64,000 nt of DNA from UBA1227 sp045629305 (GCA_045629305.1 JAZQQZ010000019.1:72050-136049), one strand, 5' to 3'. Positions 33,999-42,048 are shown, numbered from the stretch's first letter. Program-made: numbers and translations. The notes: generated by a model not told the origin, from the letters alone.

Positions 33999-34057
33999 TG
34001 TCGCTTGACTAAGGCGACAACCATAGAATAAGAATTTATTAAAAAGCCGAAGCTTTC
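33999..34057 (-). terminator. Hairpins between the Gx transporter gene and rnfC
   Basis: On the minus strand AAAGC-TTCG-GCTTT (34056-34043) is followed by TTAATAAATT and resembles a short UUCG-loop terminator. A second 6-bp inverted repeat, TGTCGC/GCGACA (33999-34019), lies in the rnfC leader. They may attenuate or separate the apbE part from the rnf part of the cluster. Confidence 0.4.
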
Positions 34058-34065
34058 TAAACTAA

Positions 34066-34602
34066 TTAAAGCCCGAGGGCTGATTTCTGCTTTTCGAGCG
34101 CCGGCATGACGACTTTGAGTACGGTGCCGGTGATGGCACCAGTCACGAGGGCGAAGAGCAGAAGGAGCGGGCCATAGCCAATCGCGAGGGTAGGTGTACC
34201 CGAGATTATGCACGCGACGATAAGCTGGCCGCAGTTGTGGGCGATTGCAGATGCAATCGACACACCGAGTATGCCAAATGGATTTTTCTTCCATTTGAGT
34301 AGTGCCACCATAACGAAGGTGGAGAGCAATCCGCCCGCAAAGCTCATAAGGCCAGCGGTTATGCCTCTCGTCAGGCCGGCAAATAAACTCTTGATGACTG
34401 TAATCAAGAGGGCAGATGGAAGACCCATCGTACTTGCTGTGAACATTGTCACGATATTGGAAAATCCTGGCTTAGCTCCAGGAGGAAGTCCTGGGACAGC
34501 CGGAATAAAATTCTCAAGGAATGAGAGTGCGAGTGCCTCTGCTCCAAGAATACCGAGCAGAGCAACATATGCAGTTTTCTTATTGATGTTGGCTTTGCTC
34601 AT
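34066..34602 (-). CDS. Gx transporter family membrane protein
   Basis: This 178-residue integral membrane protein is of the family named both heptaprenyl diphosphate synthase component I and Gx transporter. It has about five hydrophobic helices with conserved LPPGAKPGFSNIVTMF near residues 40-55, a motif of this family. The gene is widely found next to apbE, NusG-II proteins and Rnf genes in clostridia, which suggests a link to flavin or redox cofactor supply. That link is inference and no substrate is known. It is 9 bases downstream of the NusG-II gene. Confidence 0.83.
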   Translation of the reverse strand: MSKANINKKTAYVALLGILGAEALALSFLENFIPAVPGLPPGAKPGFSNIVTMFTASTMGLPSALLITVIKSLFAGLTRGITAGLMSFAGGLLSTFVMVALLKWKKNPFGILGVSIASAIAHNCGQLIVACIISGTPTLAIGYGPLLLLFALVTGAITGTVLKVVMPALEKQKSALGL

Positions 34603-34611
34603 CTTAGTCTC

Positions 34612-34998
34612 CTAATAGGTTATAACATCCGGTGAATTTGCCTCTTTGTCACCGACAAGGACAACAAGTGTCTTAGATGGGATACATGCTGCTGTATCTC
34701 CGGCGCGGGAGAGGCGTCCGGTATTTACGCATAACTTATCTGGACAATCTGCGTAAGAGTAATATATACAACCTGGCTCAACAGTGAGCTTCGCCTCTGG
34801 CATACATTCCAAATCTATCTCATAAGATTCAGTGACAGAAGAAAGGTTGATTTGCTCAACTATTTCACCATCTTTATAGATAACCGCGGTGAGATTGCTT
34901 TTCACACCTAAATATTTAGGGACGAGAAATGCTGCACAGAGGAGAACTATTACAGCGACAAGAATAAGGTCGCTCTTTTTTAGAAATTTCAGATTCAT
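34612..34998 (-). CDS. NusG domain II-containing protein
   Basis: This 128-residue protein has an N-terminal hydrophobic anchor (about 9-27) and a beta-rich extracytoplasmic domain of the NusG domain II type. Recognised features are YADCPDKLCVNTGRLSRAGD with paired cysteines, followed by AACIPSKTLVVLVG. This stand-alone membrane-linked form regularly accompanies apbE, Gx transporter and Rnf genes in anaerobes; its role is unknown but probably concerns assembly or flavinylation of the redox complex. It overlaps the apbE stop by one base. Confidence 0.86.
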   Translation of the reverse strand: MNLKFLKKSDLILVAVIVLLCAAFLVPKYLGVKSNLTAVIYKDGEIVEQINLSSVTESYEIDLECMPEAKLTVEPGCIYYSYADCPDKLCVNTGRLSRAGDTAACIPSKTLVVLVGDKEANSPDVITY

Positions 34999-36086
34999 TA
35001 TGCCACCTCTGTGCCAATTGTAAACTTGTCATTTACAATGGTGACATCGCCTTTTAAGCCATTTGTCATATAGACTTTGTTGTCTTTTGTGATGAATATT
35101 GCCTCTGCATCATATTTCTCAATAAGTGCAAGACTGTCATTGCAATATCCAAGGATGAAGCAGGCGGTTGAGAGAGCATCTGTGATTATTCCAGAATCTG
35201 CAACAATTGTGACACTTGTGATGTTGCTCTCTGCTGGATATCCGGTTTTAGGGTCAATAATATGGTGATATTTTTGACCACCTTCATAGAAGAATTTCTC
35301 ATAATCTCCAGATGTAGAGATGCAACAAGCACCACAGTTTAGGATTGCCATATATGAGTTATCGGAGGATACTGTCGGGTCGCGTACTCCAATATTCCAA
35401 GAACCATCGTCGGATGTAGGGTTCTTTCCATAAACGAGAATAGAACCGCCAACTGATACTGTGCCACCGACAACCTCTGTATCTTTGAGATAATCACGAA
35501 TCACGTCGCAGGCAAGGCCTTTGCCAACTGCGCCGAGATCAATTTTCTGGGCTTCGCCAATTTCAACTCGATAAGCGCCATCTTTGCTGCTGAGATCTAA
35601 AAGACCATAGCCAACAGTTGACATAGCTTCTTTGATCTCAGATTCAGTAGGGAGGTATGCGTTTGGATCTTCCGCAGTGGTGATGTTCCAAAGACTGGAG
35701 AGATTTCCAACTGTTGCATCAAATCGTCCACCGCAATTTTTAGAAATATCTATGCAAGTGGAAAGACAATCATATGTCACCTTGTCAACGTAACCTGAGC
35801 CGGTTTCGTTAATCTTGTAAATCTCAGAAGTGTCTTTCTTGCAGGATAGACGATCAAAATCAAGTTTGTTGATTGAATCTGTGCAGAATTTAATTGCATC
35901 ATTGCTCACGTCTTCATCTTTGCAATAGAAAGACTCTATAATAACTGTGCCCATACCCATTCCAGTGTTGGTGGTAGGGGTCTTAAGACTTACTTTTCCT
36001 TGAAGGAGTATTGCAACTACGATGACGGCTGCAGCGAGAACGAGTACAACTGTGCCAGTAAGAATTGTCTTTTTCTTTTTGGCCAT
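34998..36086 (-). CDS. apbE: FAD:protein FMN transferase
   Basis: ApbE cleaves FAD and attaches FMN covalently to threonine in targets such as RnfG and RnfD, outside the cytoplasm. The 362-residue protein has an N-terminal signal anchor (about 6-28). Conserved segments are GGRFDATVGNLSSLWNI, KIDLGAVGKGLACD, VSVGGSILVYG, WNIGVRDP and the metal/FAD region HHIIDPKTGYPAES followed by DALSTACFILG. ATG 36086 follows AGGAG at good distance; a GTG at 36095 is in frame but overlaps that site. It is the first gene of the flavin/Rnf cluster, behind a good promoter. Confidence 0.95.
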   Translation of the reverse strand: MAKKKKTILTGTVVLVLAAAVIVVAILLQGKVSLKTPTTNTGMGMGTVIIESFYCKDEDVSNDAIKFCTDSINKLDFDRLSCKKDTSEIYKINETGSGYVDKVTYDCLSTCIDISKNCGGRFDATVGNLSSLWNITTAEDPNAYLPTESEIKEAMSTVGYGLLDLSSKDGAYRVEIGEAQKIDLGAVGKGLACDVIRDYLKDTEVVGGTVSVGGSILVYGKNPTSDDGSWNIGVRDPTVSSDNSYMAILNCGACCISTSGDYEKFFYEGGQKYHHIIDPKTGYPAESNITSVTIVADSGIITDALSTACFILGYCNDSLALIEKYDAEAIFITKDNKVYMTNGLKGDVTIVNDKFTIGTEVA

Positions 36087-36145
36087 TCTCTTCACTCCTA
36101 TTAATAATTATTTTATTACATAATTATATACATACACATTAAATT

Positions 36146-36174
36146 ATTTTATACTTTTCGTCGCTTCATTTCAA
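36146..36174 (-). promoter_or_regulatory. Promoter for apbE and the Rnf cluster
   Basis: On the minus strand TTGAAA (36174-36169) and TAAAAT (36151-36146) are separated by 17 bases. The predicted start is near 36139, about 50 bases before apbE. Confidence 0.65.
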
Positions 36175-36191
36175 TACAAAATAAATAAATA

Positions 36192-36220
36192 TTGACGAAA
36201 ATCTTATATTAGTTGATAAT
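36192..36220 (+). promoter_or_regulatory. Promoter for the McsA-McsB fusion gene
   Basis: TTGACG (36192-36197) and GATAAT (36215-36220) have a 17-base spacer. They lie 27 bases upstream of the start at 36248, which has a strong AAGGAGGCGAGG ribosome-binding site. No CtsR-type operator (GGTCAAA repeats) is visible nearby. Confidence 0.7.
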
Positions 36221-36247
36221 GAAATTATCACGAAGGAGGCGAGGTAA

Positions 36248-37600
36248 ATGCTTTGTCAAAACTGTGGTAATGCCGAAGCTACCACGCACATAAAAAGAAT
36301 AGTAAATGGTGAGGCAACAGAGATACATCTCTGCCACAATTGTGCTCATCATCTTGGATATGCCAATGTCTTTTCTGGCTTTGGTTTTAATTTTGGTGCA
36401 TTCCTTCCATCGGAGGAGGAACACTGCGAAAAGTGTGGTACAACTTTCGATGAGATTCTACGAAATGGAACTATGGGATGCGAGGAGTGTTACAAGACAT
36501 TCTATGAGAAGCTCAAGCCATCTCTTGATAGAATTCATGGAAAAGCGACGCACGTTGGCAAGTCAACGACCGCAAATGATTCTCCTTCAGATATAGAGTC
36601 TTTGACTGTAACCACAACTCCTGAAAATGACGTAGCTATAAGCACTAAAGTCACCATAGCGCGCAATGTAAAGGGGGAGAGCTTTACACAAAAGCTTTCG
36701 AGTGATGAAAAATACGATATTGCTGATAAAATTGACGCAATTCTAGATGAAAAACTTCCAGGAAAGTTCGTATCTACGCCGATGAACGAGGTTGGGCGCG
36801 ATCTTCAGATTTCACTCGCAGAGAGAAATCTGGTAAGCCCTGAATTCGTAAGCTATGCGGAGGGACGAACATTCATTACAACCAAGGATGAGACCTTGTC
36901 CATCATGGTATGTGAAGAAGATCATTTGAAGATGCAAGCGATGCTTCCTGGTCTTATGCTCGACACGGCATATAATCTCGTCGATACACTCGATAATATA
37001 ATCGGTGAAGATGTGGAATATGCTTTCGATGAGAAGCTTGGATTCCTAACTGAGTGTCCAACGGATATAGGAACAGCGATGAGAGCGTCTGTAATTCTTC
37101 AGCTTCCAGCACTTTCAATGAGTGGACAGATTCCTCATCTTGAATCTACAGTATCCAAGCTTGGCCTTGTTCTCACTGGAGCATATGGTGAGGCAATTAA
37201 ACCAATCGGATGCTTATATCAATTGTCAAATCAGGTTACACTTGGAATATCTGAGCAGGCGGCAATTGACAACTTGCGAGCAATCTCGCTCTCAATTGCC
37301 GAGCAGGAGCGAGCACTTAGGGATAAACTCATGCAGAACCTTCAGTTTCAGGACGCTCTTTGGCGTTCTTTTGGAACTTTAAAGAACGCTCGCGTTCTTT
37401 CGTTCAGCGAGTTTATGGAAGCGCTCGCATATGTAAGAATCGGTGTATATGCTGGAGAGATAGATATTCCGAATGAAGAGCTCAACAGGCTTATCTATTC
37501 AATGCAGCCGGCGACACTTAATGTTGCATATGGTCAGTCGCTTGATAGACAGATTCGAGACATACATAGAGCCGAGAAGGTAAGAGAGATATTTGAATAG
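36248..37600 (+). CDS. McsA-McsB fusion protein (protein-arginine kinase domain, possibly inactive)
   Basis: One 450-codon ORF joins two proteins that are normally separate. Residues 1-105 match McsA: four CxxC pairs (C3/C6, C29/C32, C60/C63, C78/C81), with NGEATEIHLCHNCA and GCEECYKTFYEKL. The McsA UvrB/UvrC-like tail is absent. Residues 128-450 match McsB, the guanidino-kinase-type protein arginine kinase: CEEDHLKMQAMLPG, LTECPTDIGTAMRASV, LYQLSNQVTLGISEQ and a C-terminal RDIHRA (437-442), the phosphoarginine-binding RDxxRA motif. Key positions differ: the usual SxRxRxARN reads STKVTIARN (134, 136), the Arg after EEDH is Lys228, and the glutamate of GEGSE is Lys318 in GEAIKP. C270 and R279 are kept. 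Kinase loss is inferred. No ctsR or clpC is adjacent. Confidence 0.88.
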   Translation: MLCQNCGNAEATTHIKRIVNGEATEIHLCHNCAHHLGYANVFSGFGFNFGAFLPSEEEHCEKCGTTFDEILRNGTMGCEECYKTFYEKLKPSLDRIHGKATHVGKSTTANDSPSDIESLTVTTTPENDVAISTKVTIARNVKGESFTQKLSSDEKYDIADKIDAILDEKLPGKFVSTPMNEVGRDLQISLAERNLVSPEFVSYAEGRTFITTKDETLSIMVCEEDHLKMQAMLPGLMLDTAYNLVDTLDNIIGEDVEYAFDEKLGFLTECPTDIGTAMRASVILQLPALSMSGQIPHLESTVSKLGLVLTGAYGEAIKPIGCLYQLSNQVTLGISEQAAIDNLRAISLSIAEQERALRDKLMQNLQFQDALWRSFGTLKNARVLSFSEFMEALAYVRIGVYAGEIDIPNEELNRLIYSMQPATLNVAYGQSLDRQIRDIHRAEKVREIFE

Positions 37601-37611
37601 GAGGTAACCAT

Positions 37612-38979
37612 ATGAAGAGTAATTATGATGTAGTTATTGTCGGCGCATCATCAGCAGGTGCTTATTTTGCAAGAGAGATGGCAAAGCAAGGCTTTTCGGT
37701 GCTAGTTATCGAAAAGGATTCAATGAAAGAAACAAGTATGGACTATGATATCTTCCATATTACAGTGGAAGACATTGAAGCGCATAATTTGCCAAGACCT
37801 TTAGAAGGCGACCCTGTATGGTCATTTGAATTCGCAGATGGTGCACATTATTCACCGGACTATGATTCTCCAAAAAAATTCCATGTGCCAACAGTTGGTA
37901 TGCATAAGCATGGATATATTATGCTCATTGCGAAGCAGGCAAAGGACGCTGGTGCTGAGTTTGTTTACGATGCACCATTCGTATCAGTTCAGACAAACGG
38001 CACACGTGTAACAGGCATTACATTTAAGCAGGGTAAGAAGTTGGTATCAGTCAATGCAAAAATTGTCGTTGATGCATCTGGCCAAGGAGCAGTAGTAAGG
38101 ACTAGCCTTCCTGATAGAATTGGTGTTGAAAACTTTAAACTTACAAATAAAGATGTTTTCTTCGTAACTCTCCGTTACATTAAGTATAAGGAGCCACCTA
38201 AAGAGCGCTGGCTTACAAATCACAGCTGGCTTTGGTATAAGATGTGGCTTGCACCATCAAATATTGAGTATGACGGTATCCTTGGCATCGGTTCATGTCT
38301 CTCATATGAGTTTGGCGATAAGGTTTACGAAAAATTCCTTGAAGAAGTATCAGATAAGCTTCCACCTTATGAGGTAGCAAAGATTGAAAAGAAGCCAACT
38401 CCATATAGACATTCTCTTTATTCATATGTAGGAGATGGCTTTATCGCAATAGGCGACGCAGGTATCGTAAATAAGCCGGATAACGGGGAAGGCGTCGCTG
38501 TTGCAATGAATCACATGGACATCGCAGCAGAGGTTATAGGCAATGTTCTAAGAGAGGGACTAGTTCCGACGCGTGAAAATATGTGGTCAATCAACAAGCG
38601 TTATAACAAGGTTCAAGGTGCTGAATTTGCAGGCACTCTTGCACTTCTTGCAAGAATGCTTTACTGCTCACGTGAGACAATCCAATATATGTTTGAAAAA
38701 GATTGCGTAATGAGTAAGACAATTCTTGCCGATCTCGGCAAAACAGTTGATCTTCCTGATATCCTTCATCAGGGCAAGGAACTTATTTTCGGTCTCATCA
38801 ATGGAAACATTCCATGGAACGAGATTAAAGTCGTAGGTGCAGGCGCTATTAAGGCTGTAGGAATTATTGTTCTTTATAACCTTTATCCAAGCACTCCACT
38901 TCTTTTTGAGCCTTGGCGTAAACTTGCTGATAAACTTTGGAACAGCATAGGTCAGATGTCGGATCTCTATAGTGAATAA
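37612..38979 (+). CDS. Geranylgeranyl reductase-like FAD-dependent oxidoreductase
   Basis: This 455-residue flavoprotein is of the geranylgeranyl/digeranylgeranylglycerophospholipid reductase group, which reduces isoprenoid or other lipid double bonds. An N-terminal Rossmann fold has VVIVGASSAGAYFAREMAK and VLVIEKD. A second FAD motif is DGFIAIGDAGIVNKPDNGEG (about 276-295), and KIVVDASGQGAVVR lies between them. The last 100 residues are helical with hydrophobic stretches (GAGAIKAVGIIVLYNLYP), so it may be membrane-associated. A GGAGG site 11 bases after the McsA-McsB stop indicates cotranscription with that gene. The true substrate in this bacterium is unknown. Confidence 0.82.
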   Translation: MKSNYDVVIVGASSAGAYFAREMAKQGFSVLVIEKDSMKETSMDYDIFHITVEDIEAHNLPRPLEGDPVWSFEFADGAHYSPDYDSPKKFHVPTVGMHKHGYIMLIAKQAKDAGAEFVYDAPFVSVQTNGTRVTGITFKQGKKLVSVNAKIVVDASGQGAVVRTSLPDRIGVENFKLTNKDVFFVTLRYIKYKEPPKERWLTNHSWLWYKMWLAPSNIEYDGILGIGSCLSYEFGDKVYEKFLEEVSDKLPPYEVAKIEKKPTPYRHSLYSYVGDGFIAIGDAGIVNKPDNGEGVAVAMNHMDIAAEVIGNVLREGLVPTRENMWSINKRYNKVQGAEFAGTLALLARMLYCSRETIQYMFEKDCVMSKTILADLGKTVDLPDILHQGKELIFGLINGNIPWNEIKVVGAGAIKAVGIIVLYNLYPSTPLLFEPWRKLADKLWNSIGQMSDLYSE

Positions 38980-38984
38980 AAAAT

Positions 38985-39012
38985 AAAAGCCACTCGTTCG
39001 AGTGGCTTTTTT
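38985..39012. terminator. Bidirectional terminator
   Basis: AAAAGCCACTCG (38985-38996) pairs with CGAGTGGCTTTT (38999-39010), with T-runs on both strands. It separates the oxidoreductase gene from the convergent glycosyltransferase gene. Confidence 0.92.
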
Positions 39013-39018
39013 ATATGT

Positions 39019-39954
39019 CTATTTTTTATTTGTTTTAATTTCTTTCGCAATATAAATTGGACGATGCTTACTTTGAATATAAGTTTTGCTCAAATATTCG
39101 CCGTTTATGCCAAGTGCCAAGAGCTCTAGGCCTCCGAGCAGGAGGATGAGCACAACTATTGTCGCATAACCTGGAACGGCGATTCCGAATGCTAATTTCT
39201 GAATAATTACAACAATCAGATATATGAATGATGCGAGGGCTGTGAAGAGTCCCACGCCCGTGGAGATCTTAAGTGGAACTGTCGTAAATGCTACGATTCC
39301 TTCAAATGCATATTTTGTGAGTTTCCAGAAAGACCATTTGCTCTTTCCAGAGAGACGGGCGTCTGCATCATAAGGCATGTAATAGGTGTTGAAGCCTACC
39401 CATGAGAAAATTCCTTTGGAAAATCTATGATATTCTGACATCTCAAGGATGGCGTCCTTCATAGCGCTGCGGAAGGTCCTAAAATCAGATGCCCCATCGA
39501 CAAATTCTGTGTCGGACATCTTATTGATAAGATGATAAAATCTTCTCTTGCAGAAACGGATGAAGAAGTTCTCGCGACGTGTCTCTTGGAAGGCGGCAAC
39601 GCAGTCATACTCTTCATTTTCATCGAGATACTGAACCATCTTGACCACATATTCTGGGTCCTGTTGAAGGTCGGCATCAATGAGGGAAATAAGCTCACCC
39701 TCGGCCTCTTTAAGGCCCGCATAAATTGCGGCTTCTTTGCCGAAATTTCTCGAGAAATTAATCACCTTAACTGGGAATTCAGACGCGTCACAGATCTCCT
39801 CGAGAACTGCTGCTGTGCCGTCTGCACTTCCGTCATTCACGAAGATGAATTCATAAGAGTCTATTTTGTTTTGAAATGTTTCATTTACCTTTTCAAAGAG
39901 GGGAAGTACATTTTTCTCCTCATTGAAGCAAGGGATAACAAGTGAAAGTTTCAT
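39019..39954 (-). CDS. GT2 family glycosyltransferase (DPM1/GtrB-like) with two membrane helices
   Basis: This 311-residue enzyme probably transfers a sugar from a nucleotide sugar to a polyprenyl phosphate carrier. The GT-A domain (about 1-220) shows LSLVIPCFNEEKNVLPL, FVNDGSADGTAAVLEE, NFSRNFGKEAAIYAGL and the DxD-type ISLIDADLQQDPE. Two C-terminal hydrophobic helices (about 228-255 and 262-288) match the GtrB/PglC-independent transferase type. I chose ATG 39954, eight bases after AAAGGA; a TTG at 39960 is in frame. No flippase or GtrA gene is adjacent. Confidence 0.9.
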   Translation of the reverse strand: MKLSLVIPCFNEEKNVLPLFEKVNETFQNKIDSYEFIFVNDGSADGTAAVLEEICDASEFPVKVINFSRNFGKEAAIYAGLKEAEGELISLIDADLQQDPEYVVKMVQYLDENEEYDCVAAFQETRRENFFIRFCKRRFYHLINKMSDTEFVDGASDFRTFRSAMKDAILEMSEYHRFSKGIFSWVGFNTYYMPYDADARLSGKSKWSFWKLTKYAFEGIVAFTTVPLKISTGVGLFTALASFIYLIVVIIQKLAFGIAVPGYATIVVLILLLGGLELLALGINGEYLSKTYIQSKHRPIYIAKEIKTNKK

Positions 39955-39983
39955 AGACAAATTCCTTTTAGTTTGGTAAATAG

Positions 39984-40012
39984 ATTATACAATAAAAAAA
40001 TGAAATTTCAAA
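39984..40012 (-). promoter_or_regulatory. Promoter for the GT2 gene
   Basis: On the minus strand TTTGAA (40012-40007) and a consensus TATAAT (39989-39984) have a 17-base spacer and lie about 30 bases before the start codon. Confidence 0.6.
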
Positions 40013-40022
40013 TAAGTAATTC

Positions 40023-40061
40023 TTGCATTTTTACACCTAATATGTTTAAATATTGTGTAAA
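40023..40061 (+). promoter_or_regulatory. pckG promoter region overlapped by a dyad (candidate operator)
   Basis: A possible promoter is TTGCAT (40023-40028), 17 bases, TTAAAT (40046-40051). It is overlapped by an imperfect dyad: TTTACAC (40030-40036) with GTGTAAA (40055-40061), and inside it AATAT (40039-40043) with ATATT (40050-40054), with two unpaired bases. The position suits repressor control of pckG. The regulator is unknown. Confidence 0.5.
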
Positions 40062-40093
40062 TAATGAATTACTTTATAAGGAGCACTTGCAAA

Positions 40094-41878
40094 ATGGAAA
40101 GACTTACTAAGAATCCTACAATCAACGCTTGGCTTGATGAGCGCATTGCACTTCTCTGCCCAGACAATATCGTATGGATTACTGGCGAGAAAGAACAACT
40201 TGATGCACTCAAAGAAGAGGCATGCAAAACAGGTGAACTTATTAAACTTAATGAGGAACTTCTTCCAGAATGTTACCTCCATAGAACAGCTGTGAATGAT
40301 GTTGCAAGAGTAGAGGCACGTACATTCATATGCACACCTACCAAAGAGGAGGCTGGTCCTCTCAATAACTGGATGGAGCCGGGCGAGACATATAAGATGC
40401 TCGACGATATTGCACGTGGAAGCTATAAGGGCCGTACAATGTATATTATCCCTTATTCTATGGGCCCTATTGGTTCACCTCTTGCTAAGATAGGAATTGA
40501 GATCACAGATTCAATCTATGTCGTATCTAATATGGCAATTATGACTCGCGTAGGTACTAAGGTTCTCGAGGTGCTTGGTGATTCTGATGACTGGGTACGT
40601 GGTACACATTGCAAATGTGACATTGACCCAGAGAAGAGATATATCTGCCAATTCCCACAGGACAATGCAATTTACTCAGTAAACTCAGGATACGGTGGAA
40701 ACGTACTTCTTGGAAAGAAGTGTTTCGCTCTCCGTATCGCTTCATATCAGGCAATGAAAGAGGGCTGGCAGGCAGAGCATATGCTCATTCTTGGAATTGA
40801 AAATCCTAAGGGTGAGACAAAGTATGTATGTGCCGCTTTCCCATCTGCATGCGGTAAGACCAATCTCGCGATGATGATTCCTCCTGAGGGTTATAAAGCT
40901 AAGGGATACAAGGTGTTCACAGTCGGTGATGATATCTCATGGATCCGTAAGGGACCTGATGGTCGCCTCTATGCGATTAACCCAGAGAACGGTTTCTTCG
41001 GCGTTGCCCCTGGTACAAACGACAAATCAAATCCAAATGCACTCGCATCAACAAAGCGTGGCACAATTTTCACAAATGTATGCCACAATCTTGATAATAA
41101 TACAGTATGGTGGGAGGGCCTCGACAAGAATCCTCCAACAAATGCAAATGACTGGACAGGCGAGCCATGGAACGGTGCAGTTGACACTGACCGTCCTGGT
41201 GCTAACCCTAACTCAAGATTTACTGCACCTGCAGTAAATTGCCCTTGTCTCAGTCCAGAGTTTGAGAACCCAGCCGGAGTTCCAATCTCAGCATTTATCT
41301 TCGGTGGACGCCGTGCAAAACTTGCACCGCTTGTATATCAATCAAGAGATTGGAACCACGGTGTATTCATCGGCTCGGTTCTCTCTTCTGAGACAACAGC
41401 TGCTGCCACTGGTGCAGTTGGTGTTGTACGCCGTGACCCTATGGCAATGAGACCTTTCATCGGCTATGATTGCGGAACATATTTCCAGCACTGGCTCGAT
41501 ATAGGTAAGACACTTGATCCTGACAAAGCACCTAAGATCTTCAATGTTAACTGGTTCCGCAAGGATGATGAAGGTAACTTTATGTGGCCGGGCTTCGGCG
41601 ACAACCTCCGTGTCCTTATGTGGATACTCGACCGTTGCGATGGCAAGGTCGATGCTGTTGAGACACCTATCGGTTTCATGCCGAAGCCAGAGGACATAAA
41701 TATTGAAGGAATTGAAGATGAGGTATCAATTGATTCTCTCTCTGCTATGCTTTCAGTGGATAAGTCACTTTGGCAGGAAGAGGCTCTCGGCATCGAAGAA
41801 TTTTATCAATCCCTTGGTAATACAGTTCCAAAAGAACTCTATGATTGCCTTGAAACTTTAAAAAGCAACATTAAGTAA
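40094..41878 (+). CDS. pckG: Phosphoenolpyruvate carboxykinase (GTP)
   Basis: This enzyme interconverts oxaloacetate and PEP with GTP/GDP. Anaerobes may use it for gluconeogenesis or in the PEP-to-oxaloacetate direction of fermentation. The 594-residue protein has the GTP-class P-loop AAFPSACGKTNLAMM, the metal-binding segment FTVGDDISWIRKG, YGGNVLLGKKCFALR, EHMLILGIENPKG, and the guanine-pocket region FNVNWFRKDDEGNFMWPGF. The start at 40094 gives the normal N-terminus; an in-frame ATG at 40064 precedes the AAGGAG site and is not used. A hairpin terminator follows. Confidence 0.97.
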   Translation: MERLTKNPTINAWLDERIALLCPDNIVWITGEKEQLDALKEEACKTGELIKLNEELLPECYLHRTAVNDVARVEARTFICTPTKEEAGPLNNWMEPGETYKMLDDIARGSYKGRTMYIIPYSMGPIGSPLAKIGIEITDSIYVVSNMAIMTRVGTKVLEVLGDSDDWVRGTHCKCDIDPEKRYICQFPQDNAIYSVNSGYGGNVLLGKKCFALRIASYQAMKEGWQAEHMLILGIENPKGETKYVCAAFPSACGKTNLAMMIPPEGYKAKGYKVFTVGDDISWIRKGPDGRLYAINPENGFFGVAPGTNDKSNPNALASTKRGTIFTNVCHNLDNNTVWWEGLDKNPPTNANDWTGEPWNGAVDTDRPGANPNSRFTAPAVNCPCLSPEFENPAGVPISAFIFGGRRAKLAPLVYQSRDWNHGVFIGSVLSSETTAAATGAVGVVRRDPMAMRPFIGYDCGTYFQHWLDIGKTLDPDKAPKIFNVNWFRKDDEGNFMWPGFGDNLRVLMWILDRCDGKVDAVETPIGFMPKPEDINIEGIEDEVSIDSLSAMLSVDKSLWQEEALGIEEFYQSLGNTVPKELYDCLETLKSNIK

Positions 41879-41882
41879 GACA

Positions 41883-41913
41883 AAAAGCCCGTCGATTTTG
41901 GCGGGCTTTTAAA
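41883..41913 (+). terminator. Terminator after pckG
   Basis: AAAAGCCCG (41883-41891) pairs with CGGGCTTTT (41902-41910). The loop is ten bases and Ts form the 3' arm end. Confidence 0.82.
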
Positions 41914-41923
41914 AAAACTTTAA

Positions 41924-42037
41924 TTTTCTAATTTAGAAAAATTGTTAATGAAATTGTTAAACGCAAGTAAAAATCTTTACGAATTTTAGACATTTATTTT
42001 CTAAATCGGAAAATAACTTGACATTTTCAACCGATTT
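41924..42037. promoter_or_regulatory. Palindrome-rich intergenic segment (candidate operators) upstream of the SDR gene
   Basis: The 310-base gap between pckG and the dehydrogenase gene holds no ORF. A perfect 17-base palindrome, TTTTCTAA-T-TTAGAAAA, lies at 41924-41940. A diverged copy, TTTTCTAA-A-TCGGAAAA, lies at 41997-42013. The AAATCGG of that copy (42003-42009) is repeated inverted as CCGATTT (42031-42037), flanking a TTGACA at 42018-42023 that has no good -10 partner. Repeated operator half-sites for a dimeric regulator are the simplest reading. Confidence 0.5.
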
Positions 42038-42048
42038 TCGCACAACGG

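Noticed and set aside
36096..36247. CtsR operator or CIRCE element upstream of the McsA-McsB fusion
   Set aside because: No tandem GGTCAAA heptamers and no TTAGCACTC/GAGTGCTAA inverted repeat are present.
36248..37600. McsA and McsB as two genes joined by a frameshift or sequencing error
   Set aside because: The frame is continuous, the linker (about residues 105-128) reads as normal coding sequence, and no internal ribosome-binding site or start is obvious. I treat it as a true fusion.
42018..42046. TTGACA at 42018 as the main SDR promoter
   Set aside because: The expected -10 position reads CACAAC. The promoter at 42130 fits better. The TTGACA may still be part of an operator.
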